Part shown: positions 43,135 through 51,232 of the stretch, in pieces
Numbering within the stretch: position 1 is the first letter of the stretch
How the letters are laid out: the number at the start of each line of letters is the position of its first letter
Source of the DNA: Streptomyces phaeofaciens
GTDB lineage: Bacteria > Actinomycetota > Actinomycetes > Streptomycetales > Streptomycetaceae
NCBI RefSeq assembly: GCF_014648915.1
Contig: NZ_BMSA01000007.1
Span: 62,001-126,000 of the forward strand
Direction of reading: 5' to 3'
DNA length: 64,000 bases
The notes under the pieces: model-generated
The model's input: the letters and a program-made list of their open reading frames with translations, nothing else
Told to the model about the DNA's origin: nothing
Databases searched by the model: none
Translations under genes and position numbers: made by a program

Positions 43135-43938
43135 TCACTCCGCCGGCACCGACCACGGCTCCTGCGGCAGCGGCCGGCCGGTCTCCAGGAGCGACTTGAG
43201 GTTGGACAGCACGGCCGGCCAGCCCAGGGACACGTCCGCGACGTCGCGCTCGGTGCGCAGGTCCTCGTGGGTCACGGTGAGCCGGACGATGTCGCCGTGC
43301 GGCCGGAGGTCGAAGGTGACCCGGGAGTACATGTCCTCGCGCCCCTCGTTCTCCGGCTCGGTCCAGGTGGTCACCAGCCGGGTCGGGCGCTCGCTCTCCA
43401 CCACGGTGCCGACGACGTCGGCGATGCCGGAGCCGTCGATGCGCACATGCTCCCAGCGCGAGCCGGTCCGCCAGTCGGAGACATTGCTGTGGCCCCAGTA
43501 GACGGCGGTGAGGTCGGCGTCGGTGAGGGCGTCCCAGACCTTCTCCGGCGTACTGGCGATGTAGGTGACGTAGACGAATGTCGGCTTGTCGGTCATGGCT
43601 TCCTCGGCTCGTCGCTTGACGTCGGAGAGCACGCGCAGCCGCGGGCGCTCGAACCTGCCGATCCACCGCTCCTCGATCTCGTGGAGCGGGACCGGGTTCA
43701 GGTAGTGCAGCTTCTCCCGCCCCCGCCGCACCGTGACGACCAGGTTGGCGGCCTCCAGGACGGCCAGATGCTGCGTCACCGACTGACGTGCCATGTCGAT
43801 GGGCGCGCACAGTTCGCCCAGCGTCCGGCCGTTGCGCTCACGCAGCAGGTCCAGAAGCCGTCTGCGGGTGTCGTCGGCCAGCGCCTTGAAGACCATGTCC
43901 ATGCCCGGGTCGGTCCCCGGGTCGTCTCCCGATCGCAC
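43135..43938 (-). CDS. ArsR-type HTH fused to SRPBCC (AHSA1) domain
   Basis: A 267-residue fusion: residues 15-110 are an ArsR winged HTH (MVFKALADDTRRRLLDLL, MARQSVTQHLAVLEAANLV), and residues 125-260 are an AHSA1-like SRPBCC ligand-binding fold (TYIASTPEKVWDALTDADLTAVYWG). GTG 43938 is chosen because a good promoter places the transcription start at or next to it, giving a leaderless mRNA. The SRPBCC domain may sense a hydrophobic ligand and relieve self-repression. Target beyond itself unknown. Confidence 0.85.
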   Translation of the reverse strand: MRSGDDPGTDPGMDMVFKALADDTRRRLLDLLRERNGRTLGELCAPIDMARQSVTQHLAVLEAANLVVTVRRGREKLHYLNPVPLHEIEERWIGRFERPRLRVLSDVKRRAEEAMTDKPTFVYVTYIASTPEKVWDALTDADLTAVYWGHSNVSDWRTGSRWEHVRIDGSGIADVVGTVVESERPTRLVTTWTEPENEGREDMYSRVTFDLRPHGDIVRLTVTHEDLRTERDVADVSLGWPAVLSNLKSLLETGRPLPQEPWSVPAE

Positions 43939-43943
43939 ACTCC

Positions 43944-43973
43944 ACGTTATGCAGGTGATTGCCTGCACGTCAA
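43944..43973 (-). promoter_or_regulatory. Self-controlled promoter with operator in the spacer
   Basis: On the minus strand TTGACG (43973-43968) and TAACGT (43949-43944) are 18 bases apart. The spacer itself (43950-43967) is an inverted repeat, TGCAGG-N6-CCTGCA. The predicted start point falls at about 43937, at the GTG start codon, so the ArsR-SRPBCC protein could block its own promoter. Confidence 0.7.
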
Positions 43974-44027
43974 TCGGTCACCGCACGACGGCGACGGCCG
44001 GGGCCGCTCCCGGACCCGGCCGCCGCC

Positions 44028-44075
44028 GTGGTCAGCAGACGTCGTGGTCAGCCGACGTCGTGGTCAGCCGACGTC
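44028..44075. repeat. Three tandem 16-base repeats across a stop codon
   Basis: GTGGTCAGCCGACGTC occurs three times (44028-44043 with one change, 44044-44059, 44060-44075). The third unit contains the stop codon and last codons of the secreted-protein gene on the minus strand; the others are copies placed after the stop. Confidence 0.9.
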
Positions 44076-45521
44076 GAGCGCGGTGTCGTCGATGACGAAC
44101 GAGGTCTGGAGGGTGGACCCTTCCGTACCGGTGAACTTGAGCGTCACCGTCTGCCCGGCATAGCTCGCCAGACCGAAGGAGCGCTGCGTGTAGCCGCCGG
44201 CGGCGTTGAGGTTCGAGTAGGTCGCCAGGGTGCTCAGCACGGTCCCCGAGCTGTTGAGGACCTGGACCTTCAGGGTGTCGTAGGCCGTGCTGGTGGTGGT
44301 CTCGGCGGTGTCGATGTGCAGGTAGAAGCTGAGGGTCGCGGTGGTGCACCCCGACGGGATCGTCACCGGCTGGGAGAGCGTGTCGGTGGTCGCGGTGCCG
44401 TAGCCGTCGAGCCAGGCGTAGTACGAGCCCGTACGGGCCGACTGGCTGCCGGAGTCGGTGATGACGCCGCTCGTGGCGCTCCAGGTGGTGGCGCCGGACT
44501 CGAAGCCCTTGTTGCCGAGGAGCTGCGCGGCGGTGCAGGTGCCCGAGCCGCCGTCGTCACCGCCGTCGTCGCCGCCGCTCGCGCCGGAGAGCCACTCGGT
44601 GGCGTTCAGGGCGAGCGGGGCGTTGGTGGCGCCGGTGTCGTTCCATCCGTCGTAGAGCGTGTTGCCGGACTGGCCGGTGCCGTCGTCGACGGGCGAGCTG
44701 TCACCCCAGAAGGCGACGCGGCCGCTGCCGAAGGTGCTGGTGGCGAAGAAGGCGCCGGTGTTGCCGGAGTAGCCGCTGCGGTAGAGCAGGCCCTTGACGC
44801 TGGAGTTGTCGGCCGGCTTGAGGGTGGCGGTGGTGCCGCTGGCGATCAGGCTCTTGGTGACGGTGCCGAAGGAGCCGTGCAGCACGGGGTCGGTGCTGTC
44901 GCTGATGGCGGCCGGGTAGCCGGAGCTCACACTGAGGGAGTCGATCGAGAAGCCGAACGGGTCGGTGGAGTCGACGCTGTTGTTCGTCATCAGGTCGTTG
45001 AGGATCTCGACCGCGTCCTCGCCGTCGTTGTTGCGGTCGGCTCCGGTGTGGTCGGAGATCATGAACAGACCGCCGCCGTTCTTCACGAAGTTCATGATCG
45101 CCGTCTTCTCGGCAGTGGTGAACAGCGTGTTGGGCTCCGGCAGGACCAGGGTGTCGAAGTTGGCCAGGTCGGTCGTCGCCGTCCCGCCGTAGGTGAGGCT
45201 GGAGCCCGAGGGCAGGGTCTTGAGGCTGTAGTCGCCGGTCGCCTGGAGATCGACGCCCCAGGAGGAGAGGGCGCCGGTCCAGTCGGTCTCGGCGGACGGG
45301 GAGGAGTCCTGGCCGAGGGGGTCGGGCTGACTGGTGGAGATGATCCAGTCGGCGTTGCCGGCCGTCTCCGCGTGGGCGTTGTCGAACAGGACGCGGTGGG
45401 GGGTGGCCGCGTGCGCGGGGGTGGCGGTGGTGGAGACCTGGAGGGCCGCTCCGGTGACGAGCAGTCCGAGGCCGGTCAGGAGGGTGGTGACCTTGCGGCG
45501 GGATCTCTGCGATCCGAGCAT
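44064..45521 (-). CDS. Secreted two-domain protein
   Basis: A 485-residue exported protein: a long signal peptide (about 45 residues, with SQRSRRKVTTLLTGLGLL and a TPAHA cleavage region), then a roughly 270-residue domain resembling a glutamine-amidotransferase-like fold (LFDNAHAETAGNADWII, FVKNGGGLFMISDHTGAD), an Asp/Gly linker GGDDGGDDGGSG, and a beta-rich C-terminal domain of the type found on secreted Streptomyces hydrolases (GNKGFESGATTWSA, TLKFTGTEGS). Enzyme activity is unproven. ATG 45521 has GGAGG eight bases upstream. Confidence 0.78.
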   Translation of the reverse strand: MLGSQRSRRKVTTLLTGLGLLVTGAALQVSTTATPAHAATPHRVLFDNAHAETAGNADWIISTSQPDPLGQDSSPSAETDWTGALSSWGVDLQATGDYSLKTLPSGSSLTYGGTATTDLANFDTLVLPEPNTLFTTAEKTAIMNFVKNGGGLFMISDHTGADRNNDGEDAVEILNDLMTNNSVDSTDPFGFSIDSLSVSSGYPAAISDSTDPVLHGSFGTVTKSLIASGTTATLKPADNSSVKGLLYRSGYSGNTGAFFATSTFGSGRVAFWGDSSPVDDGTGQSGNTLYDGWNDTGATNAPLALNATEWLSGASGGDDGGDDGGSGTCTAAQLLGNKGFESGATTWSATSGVITDSGSQSARTGSYYAWLDGYGTATTDTLSQPVTIPSGCTTATLSFYLHIDTAETTTSTAYDTLKVQVLNSSGTVLSTLATYSNLNAAGGYTQRSFGLASYAGQTVTLKFTGTEGSTLQTSFVIDDTALDVG

Positions 45522-45766
45522 CCGGCTTACCTCCGTGAGGGGTGGGGACAAGAGGCGGGTGCGGGCGCCGATCTGCGCGCGTAGACGCCACGTTCGAGGG
45601 TTCTACACGCGTGGAACTATTGAAATGTACATGGCACAGCGGAAGGTTGAACATCAAGCGGCGGCAATATCGCCCGCCATACCGTCGACAACCGGCCCCG
45701 GAACGGACTGTCCCGGTCTCCGGCGGGCACACGCAGGACATCGGGTCAAACAGAGGAGGGGCGAGG

Positions 45767-46030
45767 ATGGAGATCGACGGCCTCATCAGTGCCATCTTCA
45801 TCGGCATCGTCATCGGTGTCCTGGGGCGGCTGGCCATTCCGGGCCGCCAGCGGATCGGTGTCCTGTGGACCATCGCCGTCGGCATCGTGGCCGCGCTGAT
45901 CGGTTCGGCGCTCGCCGCCGGCATCGGCGTGGCCGACACCGACGGGGTCGACTGGATCGAGTGGCTCATACAGATCGGCCTGGCGGCGGTCGGCGTCGCG
46001 GCACTCGACCGGGTCAAGGCCCGGCGCTGA
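45767..46030 (+). CDS. GlsB/YeaQ/YmgE-family membrane protein
   Basis: An 87-residue three-helix membrane protein with the family pattern LISAIFIGIVIGVLGRLAIPGRQ and the Gly-rich second helix (VGIVAALIGSALA). Called transglycosylase-associated in older annotation; function is unknown, often stress-linked. ATG 45767 follows GAGGAGGGG. The 245-base gap upstream holds promoter-like AT-rich sequence at about 45600-45640 with an imperfect palindrome GTTC-N10-GAAC at 45600-45617, facing the secreted-protein gene. Confidence 0.82.
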   Translation: MEIDGLISAIFIGIVIGVLGRLAIPGRQRIGVLWTIAVGIVAALIGSALAAGIGVADTDGVDWIEWLIQIGLAAVGVAALDRVKARR

Positions 46031-46078
46031 GCAGAAGCGGGAGCTGAGCAGAAGCGGGAGCGGGGCAGAAACGGGAGC
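46028..46078. repeat. Three tandem 17-base repeats starting at a stop codon
   Basis: TGAGCAGAAGCGGGAGC occurs at 46028-46044 and 46045-46061, with a diverged third copy at 46062-46078. The TGA of the first unit is the stop codon of the GlsB-family gene, so the stop codon itself was duplicated. Confidence 0.88.
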
Positions 46079-46166
46079 GGGGCGGGGTCCGGCGCCGAGT
46101 GCGACCGGGCCGGGCTCCGCGCCTGACATGACCAGGATATGACCGGGCGCCGGGCTCCGGGCGGGG

Positions 46167-46210
46167 CCGCACCCCGACCGTGCCCCGACCGCACTCCGAC
46201 CGCGCTCCGG
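46167..46210. repeat. Four degenerate 11-base repeats
   Basis: Units resembling CCGCACCCCGA start at 46167, 46178, 46189 and 46200. They lie between the GlsB-family gene and the convergent epimerase gene; nothing else is seen in this spacer. Confidence 0.65.
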
Positions 46211-46258
46211 CCACCACCCAGGTCGACGCGCCGACCACCGCCCCGACCGCCGCCCCGC

Positions 46259-47242
46259 TCACTGCCCCGCGAGCAGTTCCCCGTACCAGGCCAGCGTGGC
46301 GTCCAGCGTCTCCTCCAGGGGGGTCGCCGCCACCCCGAAGGCCCTCTCGAACGCGGAGGAGTCCACGATCTGGGGCTCGGTGTGCTGGTAGAACATCTCG
46401 GCGTACTCCGCCATGAACTGCTCGTCGAACGCGCCGAACGGGCGGGGCTCCTCGACCACCAGCACGTTCAGCGACCGGCCCGTCCGGCGCTCGATCATCG
46501 CGTGGACCGCGCGCGTGCTGACGGCCGGCGCGGTGGGCAGATGCCAGACCCGGCCGTCGCCCTCCGGGCGCTCGCCGAGGGTGGCCAGCCCGGCGGCCAC
46601 GTCCTGGATGCCGGTGTAGCTGTGCGGCAGATCGATGTCGCCGAGGCCCACCACCTGGCCCCCGGTCAGCGCGGCCGGGAACACCGCCCCGCCGAGGGAG
46701 GAGTTGAGCACACCGGGGCCGACGAAGTCGGCGGACCGGCCGAGGACCACCCGGGCCCGGCCCTCGCGGTGCGCGGCGAGGTACTTCTCGTCCAGCTCGG
46801 CCCGCATCCGGCCCTTGCGGCTGGTCGCCTTCCACGGGCTGTCCTCCGTCATCACCGCTCCCCCGGTCTCGCCGTACGGGTAGAGCGTGTCGAGGACGAC
46901 CAGCCGGGCACCGGACGCCTCGACGGCCCCGAGGACGGCGTCCTGGATGCGGGGCATCACCTCGACCTGGAGGTGGTAGCCGACGTTGACGCAGTGGTAC
47001 ACGACCGCCGCGCCGGCCACGGCGGCCCGCGCGCCCTCGGCGGTGGCGACGTCGGCGGCGCAGCGCTCGACGCCGTCGATCCCGGGCCCCTCCCCCTTGC
47101 GGTCGACCAGCCGGACGGCGTGCCCCCGGCGGACGAGTTCACGGGCGAGCGCGGTCCCCGCGGGGCCGGCGCCCAGCACGGCGTGCAGAACCTGCCGGCC
47201 GGAAGCGGCGGAAGGGGCGGTGGAGGGGGTGACGGCAGACAT
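46259..47242 (-). CDS. NAD-dependent epimerase/dehydratase-family protein
   Basis: A 327-residue extended SDR with a Rossmann motif (VLGAGPAGTALARELVRRGH) and YPYGETG in the active-site area; the usual Tyr-x3-Lys is not obvious, so it may be a non-catalytic or isomerase-type member. It is divergent from a TetR gene with two palindromes in the 171-base gap and is probably TetR-repressed. ATG 47242. Confidence 0.83.
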   Translation of the reverse strand: MSAVTPSTAPSAASGRQVLHAVLGAGPAGTALARELVRRGHAVRLVDRKGEGPGIDGVERCAADVATAEGARAAVAGAAVVYHCVNVGYHLQVEVMPRIQDAVLGAVEASGARLVVLDTLYPYGETGGAVMTEDSPWKATSRKGRMRAELDEKYLAAHREGRARVVLGRSADFVGPGVLNSSLGGAVFPAALTGGQVVGLGDIDLPHSYTGIQDVAAGLATLGERPEGDGRVWHLPTAPAVSTRAVHAMIERRTGRSLNVLVVEEPRPFGAFDEQFMAEYAEMFYQHTEPQIVDSSAFERAFGVAATPLEETLDATLAWYGELLAGQ

Positions 47243-47281
47243 GACGGTGTCCTCTCACTGGTCACTGGGTTTCCCGGCGGC

Positions 47282-47307
47282 CTGGACATCAGGTTCCTGA
47301 TGTCCAG
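47282..47307. promoter_or_regulatory. Perfect 26-base palindrome in the epimerase leader
   Basis: CTGGACATCAGG (47282-47293) and CCTGATGTCCAG (47296-47307) are exact inverted copies separated by TT. It lies 40 bases before the epimerase start, next to but distinct from the TetR-type palindrome. It may be a second operator or an RNA hairpin in the leader. Confidence 0.65.
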
Positions 47308-47314
47308 TCGCAAC

Positions 47315-47331
47315 AGTTAGAGACTGTAACT
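47315..47331. promoter_or_regulatory. TetR-type operator
   Basis: AGTTAGAGACTGTAACT is a 17-base palindrome with 7 of 8 base pairs matched around the centre. It lies in the divergent region between the epimerase and TetR genes, 83 bases before the TetR start. Confidence 0.6.
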
Positions 47332-47413
47332 CTTTCGATTGGGTGTAGCAACAGTGGGCCGGTCAGTGGTTCGTTAGGGTGTGTCACAGCCCGTCGAACG
47401 AGAGGAGCCGTCC

Positions 47414-48118
47414 ATGACGGCCGGTGCGCAGAGCCCCAGGGCCAGGTATCGCGAGCAGACCCGCGCGGAGATCAAGGACATCGCGCTGAGGCAGCTCGCC
47501 GAGGGCGGTACGGCGGCGGTGGCCCTGACGCGGATCGCCAAGGAGGTCGGCCTGTCGGGGCCCGCTCTGTACCGGTACTTCGACAGTCGTGACGCCCTGC
47601 TCACGGACCTCATCCGGGACGCGTACGCCGATCTGGCGGCGGCCGTCGGGCGGGCCGCGGGGGCACTCGACGAGTCGCGGCCGCGCGCGCGGCTCCACGC
47701 GCTGGCGGGGGCCTGCCGGAGCTGGGCCGTGGCCCAGCCGCACCGCTATCTGCTGATCCAGGGCACGCCGGTGCCGGGATACACCGCGCCGCCGGACACA
47801 CTGGACAGCGCCCGGGCGGTGCTCGGCCCGTTCCTGCCCGCGTTCGCGGCGGCCGAGCCGTCGGAGTCGGTGCGCCCGATGGTGGCGCAGATGACGGAGT
47901 GGGCGGCGAAGGACCCGGTGGTGGCGGAGTGGGCCCGCGCGCACGTCCCGGCGGGCGCGGAGGGAGCCGCCCTGGCCGGCGGCGTACTGGGCTGGACCTC
48001 CCTGCACGGTGCCGTCGGCCTGGAGGTGTCCGGCCAGTTCGAGGGCATGGGCCACACCGGGGACACCCTGCTCGCGGCCCAGATCGACGCCCTGGCGGAC
48101 TCCTTCGGGCTGGACTGA
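47414..48118 (+). CDS. TetR-family transcriptional regulator
   Basis: A 234-residue TetR protein: HTH AVALTRIAKEVGLSGPALYRYFDSRDALLTDLI near the N-terminus and a TetR_C-type helical ligand domain (VAQPHRYLLIQGTPVPGY). ATG 47414 is six bases after GAGGAG. Divergent from the epimerase-like gene, its likely target. Confidence 0.88.
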   Translation: MTAGAQSPRARYREQTRAEIKDIALRQLAEGGTAAVALTRIAKEVGLSGPALYRYFDSRDALLTDLIRDAYADLAAAVGRAAGALDESRPRARLHALAGACRSWAVAQPHRYLLIQGTPVPGYTAPPDTLDSARAVLGPFLPAFAAAEPSESVRPMVAQMTEWAAKDPVVAEWARAHVPAGAEGAALAGGVLGWTSLHGAVGLEVSGQFEGMGHTGDTLLAAQIDALADSFGLD

Positions 48119-48130
48119 GGGGGACGGGCG

Positions 48131-48907
48131 CTACACCCCGTGGACGTACGGCGTCGTCGTGGTCAGCGCGGCGAAGCCGAGTCGTTCCAGGATGGGCCGG
48201 CTCTGGTCGGAGGCGTCGACCTGGAGATAGCGGTAGCCGCGCTCGGCGGCGACCCGGGCGCGGTACGCGATCAGGGCACGGTAGACGCCACGGCCGCGCC
48301 ACTCCTGGGCGGTGCCGCCGCCCCACAGGCCCGCGAACCGGGTCCCGGGGATCATCTCCATCCGCGCGGAGCTGACCGGCACGTCCCCGGCCAGGGCGAC
48401 CAGGGCGACGATGCCGTCCGGGTCGGTCGCGAGCCGGGCGAGCACCAGGTCCCGCAGCCAGCCGCCGTCGCGGCCGAACGCCCTCTCGTTCGCCTCGACC
48501 ATGAGGTCGACGCCCGCCCGGTCGGTGACGGGCACGATACGGACGCCGTCGGGCGGCTCGGCGTCGAGAAGCTGGTCGGCCGTCTCCCCGATCATCAGGG
48601 TCTCCTCCGGGTCGGCCGTGAAGCCGGCCGCGACCAGCCGTCGTCCTAGGTCGGAGGGCCGGTCGTGCCCGTGCAGCTTCCACTCGAACTCACGGCCGAG
48701 ACCGGTGAAGTGGGCGACCTGCTCGGCGATCGCCGCGTCGGCGTTCCCGGGGTCCAGGTCGGACCACAGGACGCCGTTCCAGCCGCCCTCGCCGCCGATG
48801 TGCCGGACCACTCCCCCGGTCCGTTCGATCCGGGCGTCGGGGCTCTCCGGACGGGCGCCTTCGCGCATGTCCCGGTCGTACAGGGCGAGTACAGCGGCAA
48901 GATCCAT
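48131..48907 (-). CDS. GNAT-family acetyltransferase
   Basis: A 258-residue protein with a C-terminal GNAT domain (FAGLWGGGTAQEWRGRGVYRALI is the acetyl-CoA loop; YRYLQVDASDQSRPILERLGF the last motif) and an N-terminal half of the same fold type. ATG 48907 has GGAG eight bases upstream. Substrate unknown. It converges with the TetR gene. Confidence 0.85.
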   Translation of the reverse strand: MDLAAVLALYDRDMREGARPESPDARIERTGGVVRHIGGEGGWNGVLWSDLDPGNADAAIAEQVAHFTGLGREFEWKLHGHDRPSDLGRRLVAAGFTADPEETLMIGETADQLLDAEPPDGVRIVPVTDRAGVDLMVEANERAFGRDGGWLRDLVLARLATDPDGIVALVALAGDVPVSSARMEMIPGTRFAGLWGGGTAQEWRGRGVYRALIAYRARVAAERGYRYLQVDASDQSRPILERLGFAALTTTTPYVHGV

Positions 48908-48948
48908 GGAGGCCACTCCAGCATCCCGGCCCCGCCCCCACAACGGAA

Positions 48949-49317
48949 TTACGTCCCCGGACGGACCGCCGCCAGATACGCGGTCAGCCGGTCGCGGTTG
49001 CGGGCCAGGCAGTCGATCCGGGACTGGATGCGGTCGATGTGGCTCTGGAGGAGGGCGGCGGTCTCGGGGGTCAGGTGCTCGGCGGGCAGCAGGATCTCGT
49101 CCGGGCCCGACAGGTACGGCAGGATCGCGCGGATCATCTCCGTCGTCAGCCCGGAATCGAGCAGCCCGCGGATCTGCTGGACGTCCCGGACGGCCGCCTC
49201 GCCGTACGCGCGGTAGCCGTTCCCGCCGCGCTCGGGGTGGAGCAGGTCCTGCTCCTCGTAGTAGCGCAGCAGCCGGGTGGGGACGCCGGTGCGGCGGGAC
49301 AGTTCGCCGATCTTCAC
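48949..49317 (-). CDS. MerR-family transcriptional regulator
   Basis: A 122-residue MerR protein (KIGELSRRTGVPTRLLRYYEEQDLL, GYRAYGEAAVRDVQQIRGLL). No Cys cluster is present, so it is not a metal sensor; it likely responds to a drug-like ligand. GTG 49317 has GGAGG five bases upstream. It is divergent from an MFS transporter with a palindrome between them. Confidence 0.88.
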   Translation of the reverse strand: MKIGELSRRTGVPTRLLRYYEEQDLLHPERGGNGYRAYGEAAVRDVQQIRGLLDSGLTTEMIRAILPYLSGPDEILLPAEHLTPETAALLQSHIDRIQSRIDCLARNRDRLTAYLAAVRPGT

Positions 49318-49342
49318 GGCGCCCTCCGGGGTCACGCTTGCC

Positions 49343-49358
49343 TTCACACTGATGTGAA
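49343..49358. promoter_or_regulatory. MerR-type operator between MerR and MFS genes
   Basis: TTCACA-CTGA-TGTGAA is a perfect inverted repeat in the 58-base divergent gap. A TTGCCT at 49338-49343 could be the -35 box of the MFS promoter, with the operator in the spacer, as MerR activators prefer. Confidence 0.6.
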
Positions 49359-49375
49359 CGTTCGACCATGGTCCC

Positions 49376-50644
49376 ATGTCCACCGCCTCCCTGGTCAAGG
49401 GCACCCCCGTGCCCTCCGCCCTGCCCTGGTCCGGGCTGCTCGCCCTGTCCACGGCCGCCTTCACCGCCGTCGTGACCGAACTGCTGCCCGCCGGACTGCT
49501 GCCGGCCATGGCACCGGCGCTCGGTGTGTCCGAGGCCCGGGTGGGATTCCTGGTCACCGGGTACGCGGTCGCCTCGTTCGTCGCGGCGATCCCGGTGACC
49601 GCCCTGCTGCGCGGTCTGCCGCGCCGGCCGGTCCTGGCCGGCACCCTGCTGGGCTTCGCCCTGAGCAACGCGGTGGTCGCGCTGTCCTCGTCGTACGGCG
49701 TCACGTTCGCGGCGCGGCTGGTGGCCGGCGTGATGGGCGGCGCCCTGTGGGCGATGCTCGCCGGGTACGCGGCCCGGATGGTCCCGGCCGACCGGCGCGG
49801 GCGGGCGATCGCCGTGGTGCTGGCCGGGATCACCCTCGCGCTGTCGCTGGGCGTCCCCGCCGGGACCGCGCTGGCCGGGCTGACCGGCTGGCGTGCGGCG
49901 TTCGCGCTGCTGGCCGGGGTGGCCGTGCTGCTGACGGGATGGGTGCGGTGGCGGGTGCCCGGCTTTCCGGGCGAGGAGCGGGCCGCACGCGTGCCGCTCA
50001 CCCGGGTGGCCCTGTTGCCGGGGCTCCCGGTGGTCCTGTCCGTCACGCTGTTCCTGCTGCTGGGCCACCAGGTGATGTACACGTACGTCGCCCCGTTCTC
50101 GGCGCACGCGGGTTTCGGGCGCACGGACGTGGTGCTGCTGGTGTTCGGGGCGTCCACGGTGGCCGGGATCTGGGGTACCGGGCTGCTGGTCGACCGGCAT
50201 CCGCGGGCCACGCTGCTGGGGGCGCTCGCCGGCTGCGCGGCCGTCATGCTCGCACTGGGCGCGTTCGCCGGTGTCCCCGCCGTGCTCCTGACGGCGGTCG
50301 CGCTGTGGGGCGCGGCCTTCGGCGGGGCGCCCACACTGATCCAGACGGCCCTGGTGGGCGCCTCGGGGCCCGCCGCCTCGGACGTGGCGACCTCGCTCCA
50401 GACCACGGTCTACAACGCGGGCATCGCGGGCGGTTCGCTGACCGGCGGGGTGGTGCTGGAGCGCCTGGGTCCGGGGGCCCTGCCCTGGACGGCCCTCCCG
50501 CTGGTCGCCCTGGCCCTGATCGCGGTGACGCTCGGACGGCGGCACGCCTTCCCGGCCGCCCGGGGTGCGGGTGCGGGTGCGGATGGGGGTGCCGGTCGTC
50601 GCGAGCGGGCCCGGACCGCCTCCGTGACCCGGGACCTGTCCTAG
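49376..50644 (+). CDS. MFS transporter
   Basis: A 422-residue major facilitator with 12 predicted membrane segments and motif A-like GLPRRPVLAG; motif C-type GVPAGTALAGLTGWRAAFALL indicates a drug:H+ antiporter of the arabinose-efflux (AraJ/YdhP) group. The tail is charged and disordered. Divergent MerR regulation is likely. The substrate is not evident. Confidence 0.88.
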   Translation: MSTASLVKGTPVPSALPWSGLLALSTAAFTAVVTELLPAGLLPAMAPALGVSEARVGFLVTGYAVASFVAAIPVTALLRGLPRRPVLAGTLLGFALSNAVVALSSSYGVTFAARLVAGVMGGALWAMLAGYAARMVPADRRGRAIAVVLAGITLALSLGVPAGTALAGLTGWRAAFALLAGVAVLLTGWVRWRVPGFPGEERAARVPLTRVALLPGLPVVLSVTLFLLLGHQVMYTYVAPFSAHAGFGRTDVVLLVFGASTVAGIWGTGLLVDRHPRATLLGALAGCAAVMLALGAFAGVPAVLLTAVALWGAAFGGAPTLIQTALVGASGPAASDVATSLQTTVYNAGIAGGSLTGGVVLERLGPGALPWTALPLVALALIAVTLGRRHAFPAARGAGAGADGGAGRRERARTASVTRDLS

Positions 50645-50693
50645 GCTGGCCGGAGATCGTCCACAGCCGAGCGCGACGAGGGAGCCGTCCGTC

Positions 50694-51170
50694 ATGATCG
50701 AGGCCACCGAGCTGGCGCACTTGCGTCGTTGTGTCGAGCTGGCCGCCGAGGCGCTGCGGGTCGGGGACGAGCCGTTCGGGTCGGTGCTGGTCGGCGGGGA
50801 CGGCACGGTGCTCGCCGAGGACCACAACCGGGTGGCCTCCGGCGACCGCACCCGGCACCCGGAGTTCGAGCTGGCCCGCTGGTCGGCGGCGCGGCTGTCG
50901 CCCGGGGAGCGGGCGGCGGCCACGGTCTACACCTCGGGCGAGCACTGCCCGATGTGCGCGGCCGCCCATGCGTGGGTGGGCCTGGGGCGGATCGTGTACG
51001 TGGCCTCGTCCGAGCAGCTCGCCGCGTGGCTGGGCGAGCTGGGGGTTCCGGCGCCTCCGGTGCGGACCCTGCCGATCCGGGAGGTCGCCCCGGGGGTGCT
51101 CGTCGAGGGGCCGGTCCCCGAGCTGGTGGACGAGGTGCGCGCGTTGCACCGGCGGTTCCACGGCGCCTGA
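50694..51170 (+). CDS. Nucleoside/CMP-dCMP deaminase-family protein
   Basis: A 158-residue zinc-dependent deaminase: HPEFEL supplies the zinc His and catalytic Glu, and HCPMCAAAH supplies the two zinc Cys residues. The sequence resembles guanine- or tRNA-adenosine-type deaminases, but specificity cannot be set. ATG 50694 follows GGGAG. Confidence 0.85.
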   Translation: MIEATELAHLRRCVELAAEALRVGDEPFGSVLVGGDGTVLAEDHNRVASGDRTRHPEFELARWSAARLSPGERAAATVYTSGEHCPMCAAAHAWVGLGRIVYVASSEQLAAWLGELGVPAPPVRTLPIREVAPGVLVEGPVPELVDEVRALHRRFHGA

Positions 51171-51176
51171 CCACGG

Positions 51177-51216
51177 CCGCGGGCCCCCGTCCGGTACGAC
51201 CGGCGGGGGCCCGCGG
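51177..51216. terminator. Bidirectional terminator between deaminase and chaplin genes
   Basis: CCGCGGGCCCCCG (51177-51189) and CGGGGGCCCGCGG (51204-51216) form a perfect 13-bp stem with a 14-base loop that can itself pair (CCGG ends). Confidence 0.82.
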
Positions 51217-51232
51217 AATCACCCTGCGGCGG

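Noticed and set aside
48131..50923. One continuous minus-strand frame joining the GNAT gene with sequence opposite the MFS gene
   Set aside because: Only 48131-48907 has acetyltransferase motifs and a ribosome site; the upstream part is antisense to MerR and MFS genes.
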